Assembly (NCBI GenBank): GCA_003450915.1 | Contig: DMEM01000030.1 | Location: 1 to 16,985 of the forward strand | Direction of reading: 5' to 3' | Length of the DNA: 16,985 nt | From: Alphaproteobacteria bacterium | GTDB lineage: Bacteria > Pseudomonadota > Alphaproteobacteria > UBA1280 > UBA12223 | Shown here: in pieces, positions 5,881-12,578 of the stretch | Numbering within the stretch: position 1 is the stretch's first letter | Layout: each line of letters begins with the position of its first letter | Position numbers and translations under genes: made by a program | Notes under the pieces: model-generated | Database searches by the model: none | The model's input: the letters and a program-made list of their open reading frames with translations, nothing else | What the model was told of the DNA's origin: nothing

Positions 5881-7761
5881 ATGACAGATTCAACAGGTTC
5901 ATTAAGTAACACTCAGGCTGTTATCGGAGATGACGGTAGAGTTAGCTTAAAAAATATTAGTTCAGGTGGTATTGATTTTGACTCAATAACTGAAGCCCTA
6001 GTATTAGCTAAAAGAACACCAGCTGTTAGTTTAGAAAAAAACGTAAAAGAAAATTCAAGCATTATTGCCGACTTTCAAACATTGAATTCAGCAACTAAAA
6101 ATCTTGGTAATTCTTTAGACTCTTTGAGAGGTTCTACAAGCTCATTTACAAATGATGCTTTTGATCAACGTTCTGGATCTGTACAAACATATCCTTCTGC
6201 AACTGCTGCACCAGGTCATGTTCCTTCAAGTTCTGGTAATATTGCATCTATTAGTGTTGAAGAAGGTGCTGCCAAAGGTTCTCATACTGTTGAGGTTATT
6301 CAAAAGGCAACTGCCCATCAAATTAGAAGTGAATCAATATCTAGTAAATATGACGACATTTCAACTCTAACCCCTCCTTTACCTACAGGAACTTTCACTT
6401 TAAATGGTAAAGATATTCAGGTTACAGATTCTGACAGTATTTATGAAATAGCTGAAAAAATAAATAATGCAAATACAGGTTCTGATGCAACCGGTGTTAG
6501 TGCAACAATCGTTAGTGCTTCAGATACTGAGCATTATATTGTTCTTTCTTCTGATAAAACAGGTACAGACAATAAAATTGAATTTGGATTAGTTGCAGGC
6601 TCAGAAGCTGAATCTTTAGCTGTAATTAATGGACTTGGCTTAACAACAGGTACAAATGCTGCAGATTTAGCTATTAAAAATGAAACAACAACACCTCAAA
6701 ATGCTATTGTAGATGTTAACGGTCTTGGTGTTAATATTGAAAGACAGTCAAATACTATTGATGATGTTATCGACGGTATTTCTTTAGATATTATTAAAGC
6801 AGAACCAGGAACAATTATTGAGCTTGAAATTGACAGTGATTTAGTTGCTGTTAAGAAAGGCATTGTTGATTTTGTTGATAGCTATAACGAGGTAAGAAAA
6901 ATTGTTAACGATCAACAAACATCTCAAGTTAGAGAACTTGATGATGATGGCAATTTAGTTGAAGATGCCGATAAAGAATTCGGTAACTTAGCTTTTGACT
7001 CTACATTTAGACAGTTTTCTCAAGAATTTACTCAACTAGCTGCATTTTCTAACTTTTCTTTAGATGAAGGCTACCAATCTCTATCACAACTTGGTATTAG
7101 CATTGATAAAGACGGAATGTTACAAATTGATAATGAAGTTTTAGATCAACGCTTAATTGATGATGTTGATTCTGTTGAGAAACTATTCTCATTTAATATG
7201 ACATCTTCTGATGCTAACGTAACTTATATTGCAAACTCATCAAAAACAGAACCCAACGTAGATGCTGGTGGTAATGTAATTCCTTACTACTTAACAATTG
7301 AAGGCACTGATGCAGACGGTAATATTACAGCAGCAAGTTTAAGAACAGGCCCAGGAGAAGCAGACTTTATTGATGGTTCTGTAGAAATTAGCGGTAACGT
7401 TTTAACATTTACAGACTCAACAGGAGCTGAAGGATTAAAAATCATTTATAACGGTGGCCCTAACTTAGGTCAAATTAATGATATTGAAATAACTCCTACT
7501 CGTGGTATTGCTGACTCATTCTATTATATTCAAGAAGATTATACCAGATCAGGATCAGGGCAGTTTGACAAAAAAGTAATTAGCTTTGAAGAAAGAAACG
7601 AAGACATCAAAAAAGAAGTTGATAAAATTGATCTACGTGTTGATAGATATGAAGAAATGATAAAGGCTAAGTTCTTAAAAACAGAACAAGCAATGTCAAA
7701 ATCAGACTCTCTACTTAAACAACTAGAACAGCAATTTGATGCAATGAACAAGTCTAACTAA
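5881..7761 (+). CDS. fliD: Flagellar filament cap protein FliD (hook-associated protein 2)
   Basis: FliD forms the cap at the growing flagellar tip and directs flagellin insertion. The protein has 626 residues. The FliD N-terminal domain starts with the signature GGIDFDSITEALVLAKRTP (29-47), followed by the coil typical of its D0/D1 region. The middle domains are Ser/Thr/Asp/Gly-rich with few large hydrophobics. A DLVAVKKGIVDFVDSYNEVR segment (about 320-340) opens the C-terminal FliD domain. The C-terminus is a long amphipathic coiled coil (about 560-626) ending LLKQLEQQFDAMNKSN. The length exceeds the ~470 residues of the enterobacterial protein, which fits the variable middle domains. AAGGAA (5868-5873) precedes ATG 5881. 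It is the second gene of the flaG-fliD unit; no fliS or flagellin gene follows. Confidence 0.93.
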   Translation: MTDSTGSLSNTQAVIGDDGRVSLKNISSGGIDFDSITEALVLAKRTPAVSLEKNVKENSSIIADFQTLNSATKNLGNSLDSLRGSTSSFTNDAFDQRSGSVQTYPSATAAPGHVPSSSGNIASISVEEGAAKGSHTVEVIQKATAHQIRSESISSKYDDISTLTPPLPTGTFTLNGKDIQVTDSDSIYEIAEKINNANTGSDATGVSATIVSASDTEHYIVLSSDKTGTDNKIEFGLVAGSEAESLAVINGLGLTTGTNAADLAIKNETTTPQNAIVDVNGLGVNIERQSNTIDDVIDGISLDIIKAEPGTIIELEIDSDLVAVKKGIVDFVDSYNEVRKIVNDQQTSQVRELDDDGNLVEDADKEFGNLAFDSTFRQFSQEFTQLAAFSNFSLDEGYQSLSQLGISIDKDGMLQIDNEVLDQRLIDDVDSVEKLFSFNMTSSDANVTYIANSSKTEPNVDAGGNVIPYYLTIEGTDADGNITAASLRTGPGEADFIDGSVEISGNVLTFTDSTGAEGLKIIYNGGPNLGQINDIEITPTRGIADSFYYIQEDYTRSGSGQFDKKVISFEERNEDIKKEVDKIDLRVDRYEEMIKAKFLKTEQAMSKSDSLLKQLEQQFDAMNKSN

Positions 7762-7779
7762 TAAGAAATACTAAAAAAC

Positions 7780-7802
7780 AAAGCCCCAGAACGGGGCTTT
7801 TT
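7780..7802. terminator. Terminator between fliD and dnaX, usable from both sides
   Basis: A perfect 8-bp stem (AAAGCCCC 7780-7787 with GGGGCTTT 7793-7800) and AGAAC loop. T5 follows on the plus strand; on the minus strand the stem is followed by GTTTTTTAG, so it can also end dnaX. Confidence 0.9.
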
Positions 7803-7828
7803 AATTTATATATTAATTTAAGATAAGA

Positions 7829-9654
7829 TTATTTATTCTTTATAATATCAATAACATCTGCTTCAACTAAGTCATTTAAAATCTTCTTAATAACTGGGGT
7901 ATCTTTAACCTGTTTAATTAAGTCTTCTTTAGCTTGAGTTTGTTGCTGATAAAGAGTCTTCATATTCATATCAATTTCAGTTGCCATTGGCAATTCTATT
8001 TTCCACTCTTCTCCTGAAAGTTTTGTAACCTCAGATATAAGATCGACTAAAATTTCTTTTGGCTCTCTTAAACCACCAGATGGAATATGTACTTTTATGT
8101 ATTTAGCATCTACTAAAAACTCAACTAGCTTAGCTTTTCGTTCTAAAATTCTACCTAAATTAGGACGCGAGCTCTTCACAGTTTCGACAACACCTTCCCA
8201 AGTCGATAAGTCTATCTTATCAACTTTTAAGCGTCTACCAATATGTTTGGGAGCCTGCGCCTGCGGTGAATCTTCTAAGTCTAGTTCTATAACTTCTTCA
8301 ACAATGTTGCCATTTTCATTTGCAACTTTATGATCTACTACAGGCTTTAAGCCTTTTTTGCTGTGCTATCATCATCACCAATATCAAATGGTGGCGGGGC
8401 GACATCCTCTTTAGGAGGTGCTTTAGGAGCTAGTGCTGGTTTTTCTTCTTTTACTGGAGCTTCAGGAGCTGTTTCTTCTTTCTCAACATCTTGAGTAGTC
8501 ATCAGCTTTGTATCTTTAAGCATAGCAAGCAGGCTTTCCATATCTGGAACTTGCGACAGGTGGTAAATTCTAATAACGCCCATTTCAAAAGCTTGTAGAG
8601 CATTTTCAGCAACTTTAGCTTCTTGATAAATTTTTAGCATCATTTGATATGTTCTTGACAGAACACTAATTGAAAGATTTTCTGATAGAGGGATTGCTCT
8701 TTTTCTTTCAATTTCTGTAAGGTTTTTAGATGTTTTTAGCTTACTAACTACTTTTAATTTTGTAATTAGATTAACAGCTTCTAGGTTATCTTCAATAAAT
8801 TTTAAAATGTCTTGACCTGCATAGTGTACGTTTTGTACAATTTCCAAAGCTTTTTCAATATCTTTATTAAATAGCTCTTCTAAAAACTCATAAACAACAG
8901 TTTTTTCAGACATACCGATCATATCGGCTACAGAATCATAAGTAATTAGCCCATCATTTGCTAAAGCTATAGCTTGATCTAACAGTGATAGACCATCACG
9001 AGCTGAGCCATCAGCTGCTTTTGATATAAGCTCTAGAGCTTCATCTTCAAACTTAACTTTTTCTTCTTTTAAAATATTTGCAAAATGCTTAAACAAATCT
9101 TCTGAAGAAATTCTCTTCAAGTCAAATCTTTGACATCTTGATAAAACAGTAACAGGGATTTTATTAACTTCAGTTGTAGCAAAAATAAACTTAACGTGCT
9201 CAGGTGGCTCTTCTAATGTTTTAAGCAATGCGTTAAACGCGTGCTTAGAAAGCATGTGCACTTCATCAATAATATAAATTTTATATTTACCTTGCACAGG
9301 TTTGTAGTGAACTCCATCAAACAGCTCTTTAATATCATCAACCCCAGTGTGTGATGCAGCATCAAACTCTAATACATCTACGTGATTTCCAGCTTCAATC
9401 GCTTTAACTTGAGCATCATCTTGAGGCCATGAAATACTTGGTCCCTGCTCACAATTTAATGCTTTTGCTAAAATTCTAGCTGTTGATGTTTTACCACAAC
9501 CTCTAATACCTGAAAGTACATAAGCGTGGTGAATTCTATTTGCTTTAATAGCGTTTTCTAAAGTTTTAACTAGTACGTCTTGTCCTACTAAGTCTTCAAA
9601 GCTTTTCGAACGATATTTTCTAGCTAATACTAAATATTCGTTTGTTTTAGTCAC
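7829..9654 (-). CDS. dnaX: DNA polymerase III tau subunit, made by -1 frameshifting (full-length DnaX)
   Basis: DnaX is the clamp-loader ATPase, and its full-length tau form also ties the loader to the polymerase core. Frame one runs from GTG 9654 (AGAGG upstream) to TAA at 8347. The frame needed for the C-terminal domain is -1 relative to it and is open from the slippery A AAA AAG (8359-8353) to TAA at 7829. The joined product is 608 residues: 434 from the first frame and 174 from the second. The second part contains the alphaproteobacterial C-terminal pattern (STWEGVVETVKSSRPNLGR, later LSGEEWKIELP, and an ending on hydrophobic ADVIDII), expected for tau domain V, which binds polymerase alpha. 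The alternative is a one-base error in the A6 run: seven A would give one continuous frame. The slippery site being in the correct phase favours real recoding. Confidence 0.88.
8342..8359 (-). promoter_or_regulatory. Programmed -1 ribosomal frameshift site in dnaX
   Basis: The minus-strand mRNA reads GCA AAA AAG GCT TAA in the first frame, so A AAA AAG is in phase as X XXY YYZ, the same heptamer used in E. coli dnaX. A short stem AGGCT-TAA-AGCCT (8354-8342) begins inside the heptamer. It is closer than the usual 5-8 base spacing, so its role as a stimulator is doubtful. No clear upstream stimulatory Shine-Dalgarno is seen; GGTGATGATG is the nearest purine-rich stretch. Confidence 0.8.
8347..9654 (-). 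CDS. dnaX: DNA polymerase III gamma-like subunit (unshifted DnaX product)
   Basis: Without frameshifting, translation ends two codons after the slip site, giving a 435-residue protein, close to the 431 residues of E. coli gamma. It holds the complete AAA+ ATPase: Walker A GIRGCGKTS (49-57), Walker B IIDEVHML (128-135), the arginine-finger SRC motif (S172-R173-C174), and the sensor-2 region ARDGLSLLDQ, followed by the clamp-loader collar domain and a Pro/Ala/Glu-rich linker (about 395-430). Notably, the zinc-binding module that normally follows ALNC is degenerate. Only C68 remains, and the usual CxxCxxC is replaced by a stretch reading SISWPQDDAQ (73-82). It would work with HolA and HolB, which are not in this window. 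Confidence 0.93.
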   Translation of the reverse strand: MTKTNEYLVLARKYRSKSFEDLVGQDVLVKTLENAIKANRIHHAYVLSGIRGCGKTSTARILAKALNCEQGPSISWPQDDAQVKAIEAGNHVDVLEFDAASHTGVDDIKELFDGVHYKPVQGKYKIYIIDEVHMLSKHAFNALLKTLEEPPEHVKFIFATTEVNKIPVTVLSRCQRFDLKRISSEDLFKHFANILKEEKVKFEDEALELISKAADGSARDGLSLLDQAIALANDGLITYDSVADMIGMSEKTVVYEFLEELFNKDIEKALEIVQNVHYAGQDILKFIEDNLEAVNLITKLKVVSKLKTSKNLTEIERKRAIPLSENLSISVLSRTYQMMLKIYQEAKVAENALQAFEMGVIRIYHLSQVPDMESLLAMLKDTKLMTTQDVEKEETAPEAPVKEEKPALAPKAPPKEDVAPPPFDIGDDDSTAKKA

Positions 9655-9681
9655 TGTTATAAAACCTCTGTTTAAGTTTTG

Positions 9682-9711
9682 TTTATATTTTGCTATTTTC
9701 TATCATAACAA
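9682..9711 (-). promoter_or_regulatory. Weak candidate promoter of dnaX
   Basis: Minus strand TTGTTA (9711-9706), 18 bases, TATAAA (9687-9682), 28 bases before the GTG start. The -35 match is modest. It lies just downstream of the pilin-gene terminator, where a dnaX promoter is expected. Confidence 0.35.
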
Positions 9712-9728
9712 ATTATGCAAAAATAGGC

Positions 9729-9762
9729 AAAAAAATAAAGCCTTTTTAGGCTTTATTTTTTT
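9729..9762 (-). terminator. Intrinsic terminator of the pseudopilin gene
   Basis: A perfect 14-bp stem (9729-9742 with 9749-9762) built on AATAAAGCC/GGCTTTATT with A/T runs on both sides, placed 22 bases after the minus-strand pilin stop. Confidence 0.88.
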
Positions 9763-9784
9763 AAGTATTTTATAAGCTAAGCTA

Positions 9785-10393
9785 TTATGATACAGCTGAA
9801 GCTGATTCTTTAGGGAAAGTCATACCTTTTTTACAAGCGAAACCACCTGATACGTATCTAAAGTTACCGCTATCAGCAGTGTTAGTTGTACCACCATCGA
9901 TTTTAAAGTCTGCAGCTTTTTGCATATCATCAGATAAACCTGAAACACAAGTAAATACTGAACAAGCTGTACTTGCTGGTAGACATTTACCTGCAGATTT
10001 TGTTACATCGCTCCAGTTAGCATCTAACATACCGTTAATTGAAATTTCAGTATAAATAGTGTGATCTAACATATCTGCTGTTGCACCTGCTTTATGTGGA
10101 AGGTAAGGACCTTGCCAACCAGCAAGAGTACCTGGTTTAGATAGTAAAGCATCACCATCTAATAAAGTTGCATCATCGCCACCTACTTTAGAAGCAGGAT
10201 ATACACCTGTATCTAAATAGTAAGCAGTAACTGCTTTATCAACATTATCCATTTCTGTTACAATTGCTGTTACTCTTGCATCTTGAATAGCTGAGTAAAG
10301 AGCTGCACCTGAAATTACTGATAGAGCACCAAAAATTGCTAGAGCAATACGTGCATCTAAACCGAACATAGCACCTTTTTTATTAAAGATCAT
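9785..10393 (-). CDS. Atypical type II secretion/type IV pilin-like (GspG-like) protein
   Basis: A 202-residue protein with pilin architecture: a short charged leader, one N-terminal hydrophobic helix (RIALAIFGALSVISGAALY, 15-33) that continues into an amphipathic helix, then a globular domain. The segment AVTAYYLDTGVYP (54-66) and the later GWQGPYLP (92-99) are hallmarks of the major pseudopilin GspG. The leader is unusual. KKG(7)AMFGLDARI lacks the normal G|FTLIE cleavage site with Glu at +5, so prepilin-peptidase processing is uncertain. Four cysteines (137, 144, 149, 187) suggest disulfides. I start at ATG 10393, preceded by AAAGGG; the frame extends 34 codons upstream, but that part is promoter-like and gives no sensible leader. 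The gene stands alone with its own promoter and terminator, so it may serve a pilus or secretion system encoded elsewhere. Confidence 0.75.
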   Translation of the reverse strand: MIFNKKGAMFGLDARIALAIFGALSVISGAALYSAIQDARVTAIVTEMDNVDKAVTAYYLDTGVYPASKVGGDDATLLDGDALLSKPGTLAGWQGPYLPHKAGATADMLDHTIYTEISINGMLDANWSDVTKSAGKCLPASTACSVFTCVSGLSDDMQKAADFKIDGGTTNTADSGNFRYVSGGFACKKGMTFPKESASAVS

Positions 10394-10454
10394 AATACGA
10401 CCCTTTCTATATTTATTAATAACAAAAACCATACTTATAGTTTTTATATTTAAA

Positions 10455-10484
10455 AGTATAAACTTTTTAATGACTACTTGTAAA
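10455..10484 (-). promoter_or_regulatory. Sigma-70-type promoter of the pseudopilin gene
   Basis: Minus strand TTTACA (10484-10479), 18 bases, TATACT (10460-10455). Both boxes are one base from consensus. The leader would be about 55 bases. Confidence 0.5.
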
Positions 10485-10656
10485 TAGCGAGTCAAACTTT
10501 TTAGCTACTTAAACTTTTATAATATTTAAAGATGTGTCTTTTATGATACAAAAATATGAATAATTATAGATATATTTGACATGCAACAAAAACAACTACT
10601 TAATAAACCAATACTATTAATAGCTAAAAATAGTTTTTTACACCTTTTGAAACGGT

Positions 10657-10687
10657 AAAAAAAAGAGATCGACTTAAGTCGATCTCT
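10657..10687 (-). terminator. Intrinsic terminator of the phasin gene
   Basis: A perfect 12-bp self-complementary stem (10664-10675 with 10676-10687, built on AGAGATCGACTT) followed on the minus strand by eight T (10664-10657). It lies 25 bases after the phasin stop. Confidence 0.88.
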
Positions 10688-10712
10688 GCTCTAAATCTAA
10701 TAAAGATATGGT

Positions 10713-11084
10713 TTAGTTTTTAACCATTTCTTTAACGATATCTGAAGCTTTATCATGTGAAGTCTTAGCGATTTCTGATAATTCTTTAACAGCTGAAGTA
10801 TTTCTTTCAACCCAAGCTTCTACAGCTGAGTGTTGCTTAGAAACGAATTCTTCAACAGTTTTTGAAGTAGCTACTTCTTTAACTGAAGCGATGTTAGCTT
10901 CTACTGATTCTTTAGTTAGCTCAGCTTGTCTTTTTGAGTAGCTGTTCATGCCTTCCATTAGAATTTCGTTAGCTTCTTTACATTTAGCTAAGCTTTTTTC
11001 TGACATTTCTTTCATGTTTTCTACATTCCACATATCAGCCATTTGTTTCATATCAAACATTTTCATCATTTGGTTCATATCCAT
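10713..11084 (-). CDS. Phasin-family polyhydroxyalkanoate granule protein
   Basis: A 123-residue, almost entirely helical amphipathic protein. Phasins coat storage granules of polyhydroxyalkanoate. The pattern fits the Phasin_2 family: a Met-rich start, a helix around NMKEMSEKSLAKCKEANEIL, a Tyr/Arg pair (SYSKRQAELTKESVEANI), then VEEFVSKQHSAVEAWVERN and a terminal helix of Ser/Ala/Lys/Glu. It has no signal peptide or membrane segment, so it is cytoplasmic. AAGGAT lies 9 bases before ATG 11084. The promoter at 11229-11201 is bracketed by two palindromes that resemble PhaR operators, which supports the call and suggests induction when polymer is present. No phaC, phaZ or phaR gene is in the window. 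Confidence 0.82.
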   Translation of the reverse strand: MDMNQMMKMFDMKQMADMWNVENMKEMSEKSLAKCKEANEILMEGMNSYSKRQAELTKESVEANIASVKEVATSKTVEEFVSKQHSAVEAWVERNTSAVKELSEIAKTSHDKASDIVKEMVKN

Positions 11085-11170
11085 CGTAATAATCCTTTTT
11101 TATTTATTTTTATTAATTAACTAGATAAACATTTAAGAGTTAACTATTTACCTAACTTTTAATATAACTT

Positions 11171-11185
11171 TTGTGCAATGCACAA
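11171..11185. promoter_or_regulatory. PhaR-like operator, downstream copy
   Basis: TTGTGCAATGCACAA is a perfect 7-bp inverted repeat around one A. It holds TGCAATGCACAA, which agrees with the TGC-N3-GCA type sites described for PhaR regulators of alphaproteobacterial phasin genes. It lies about 10-25 bases downstream of the predicted phasin transcription start. Confidence 0.6.
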
Positions 11186-11200
11186 TATCTTTATAATTTA

Positions 11201-11229
11201 ACTATAATACATTATGGTTTAGATTACAA
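11201..11229 (-). promoter_or_regulatory. Sigma-70-type promoter of the phasin gene
   Basis: Minus strand TTGTAA (11229-11224), 17 bases, TATAGT (11206-11201). The start of transcription would be near 11194, leaving a 110-base leader that contains the first operator. Confidence 0.6.
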
Positions 11230-11238
11230 GTACTTTCT

Positions 11239-11253
11239 TTGTGCACTGCAACA
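11239..11253. promoter_or_regulatory. PhaR-like operator, upstream copy (imperfect)
   Basis: TTGTGCACTGCAACA repeats the motif of 11171-11185 with its left half intact and one arm degenerate. It sits about 10 bases upstream of the -35 box. The two centres are 68 bases apart. Confidence 0.5.
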
Positions 11254-11265
11254 AAAATTATAATT

Positions 11266-11895
11266 CTATTTATTTTTCAATAATTTAACATTAAAAACAT
11301 CTATCAATTGTTCTTCTTTATCTTTTAAGTTATGCATAACTGACTTGTCTTTTAATTTCGTAAAACGAACCCCGTCGATAAACGAACCATCTAAATCAAT
11401 TTGCTGGTGATAACGAACACCTTCAAATAAGAACCCATTGCGTTTAGCCACCTGCATTGATTTTTTATTATCTGGTAAAGTAAATATATCAACTCTAATA
11501 ATTGGAGTTTCTTCAAAAGCATATTCAACAAGTAAATCAATAGCTTGACTCATAATGCCATTACCTTGTTGATTTTCTGCTAACCAGTAGCCAAGCTCAG
11601 AAGAACCTTTGCTTTTTATACTTAAACCTACAGAACCTAAAACTTCGTCTGTTTCTTTATTAATAATTACATAAGCAAAACCATCTTGATCTTCAAAGTT
11701 TTCCTCTTTCATTGAAACAAACTTTGCAGTATCTTCAAAGCGGTAGTTTTCTGTCATCCAAGGAAGATACTTTGCAATATAATCTCTATTAGCATCAATA
11801 ACGCTATAAAGATCTTCTGCATGAAATTGCTCAAGTTTTTCTAAAATAATTGTATCACCTACTAATGTTTCTGGAAAGTTATAATTTAATGACAT
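11266..11895 (-). CDS. GNAT-family N-acetyltransferase, RimJ/RimL type
   Basis: A 209-residue cytoplasmic acetyltransferase that would move the acetyl group of acetyl-CoA to an amine, in this subgroup often the N-terminus of a ribosomal protein. It shows the RimJ/RimL order: an N-terminal strand with LVGDTIILEKL, NRDYIAKYLPWM (35-46), a VLGSVGLSI strand, GYWLAE followed by the acetyl-CoA loop NQQGNGIMSQA, then the motif B part (KKSMQVAKRNGFLFEGVRY). A Lys/Asp-rich tail of about 30 residues follows the domain. GAGGAT lies about 8 bases before ATG 11895. It follows a paralogue by 20 bases on the same strand, so they form an operon. No terminator is seen before the phasin promoter. The true substrate is unknown. 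Confidence 0.9.
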   Translation of the reverse strand: MSLNYNFPETLVGDTIILEKLEQFHAEDLYSVIDANRDYIAKYLPWMTENYRFEDTAKFVSMKEENFEDQDGFAYVIINKETDEVLGSVGLSIKSKGSSELGYWLAENQQGNGIMSQAIDLLVEYAFEETPIIRVDIFTLPDNKKSMQVAKRNGFLFEGVRYHQQIDLDGSFIDGVRFTKLKDKSVMHNLKDKEEQLIDVFNVKLLKNK

Positions 11896-11915
11896 TAGTT
11901 ATATCCTCTTTATTG

Positions 11916-12527
11916 TTATATGTTAATATTATATATTGATTTTAAACTATCTTGTATACTTAATAGCTCACTTCTTTTTTCTTGATCTAAAAGTTTTACA
12001 AAAAAGTATGCATCATCGCCTCTATCTAGACCAAAAGCTTTATACTCAAATAAAAAGTCATTTCTTAATGCGACCTTAGCCGATTTTAAATTTTTAGCAT
12101 GGCAGCTTATTATAACTCTTTTTGCTTCTTGCTTATCTTGTAAGTAATCTGTTAAAGCCTGTACAGCTTGAGAAATATACCCTTTGCCCTGAGATTTTTC
12201 AGCTAACCAATAACCAAAAGAATGTTCAAGTCTTAAAGATTTATTAACAATAATACTAATACAGCCGATATACTTACCTGTTTCATTCTCAAAAATAGAA
12301 AAATCATAAACCTGACCTGCATCCCAGTTTTTGCTACACCTAGCAATATGCTTTAGCTCATCTTCGATAGAGTATGAAGCTTTAACAAAGGGCATAAATT
12401 TACTCAAGTGATTTATATTTTCATGGAGTGTTTTAAATCGTTCTTCTGAAAATTTTTCATTTGTTCTTTTTAAAGTAATACTTTCAAGAACAAATTCTTC
12501 AGGAACATTGATTTTTTTCGATAACAT
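11916..12527 (-). CDS. GNAT-family N-acetyltransferase, RimJ/RimL type (tandem paralogue)
   Basis: A 203-residue acetyltransferase with the same plan as its downstream neighbour: VLESITLKR (13-21), an INHLSKFMPF segment in place of DYIAKYLPWM, a YIGCISIIV strand, GYWLAEKSQGKGYISQA with the acetyl-CoA loop SQGKGY, and LKSAKVALRNDFLFEYKAF. The two proteins align over their full length at low identity, so this is an old tandem duplication rather than a recent copy. AAGGGAT lies 8 bases before ATG 12527. It is the first gene of the pair, with a 51-base intergenic space to the divergent PanC-like gene that must hold both promoters. Substrate unknown. Confidence 0.88.
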   Translation of the reverse strand: MLSKKINVPEEFVLESITLKRTNEKFSEERFKTLHENINHLSKFMPFVKASYSIEDELKHIARCSKNWDAGQVYDFSIFENETGKYIGCISIIVNKSLRLEHSFGYWLAEKSQGKGYISQAVQALTDYLQDKQEAKRVIISCHAKNLKSAKVALRNDFLFEYKAFGLDRGDDAYFFVKLLDQEKRSELLSIQDSLKSIYNINI

Positions 12528-12578
12528 TGTTACAATCCCTTTATTATTTATTTTATAACAGTTAGGAAATTTAAGTAT

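Noticed and set aside
6152..6370. 72-codon frame inside fliD, rich in Leu and Val
   Set aside because: It is a frame shadow of fliD; the Leu run comes from out-of-phase reading of TTC/TCT-rich codons.
7829..8179. Separate small gene starting at GTG 8179
   Set aside because: The same frame is open upstream to the dnaX slippery site, its sequence is the DnaX C-terminal domain, and no ribosome binding site marks GTG 8179.
8097..8333. 78-codon plus-strand frame opposite the dnaX C-terminal region
   Set aside because: The opposite strand encodes the conserved tau C-terminus, so this is a shadow.
10394..10495. 34-codon N-terminal extension of the pseudopilin
   Set aside because: It overlaps the -10 region and leader, gives no pilin-type leader, and the ATG at 10393 has a good AAAGGG upstream.
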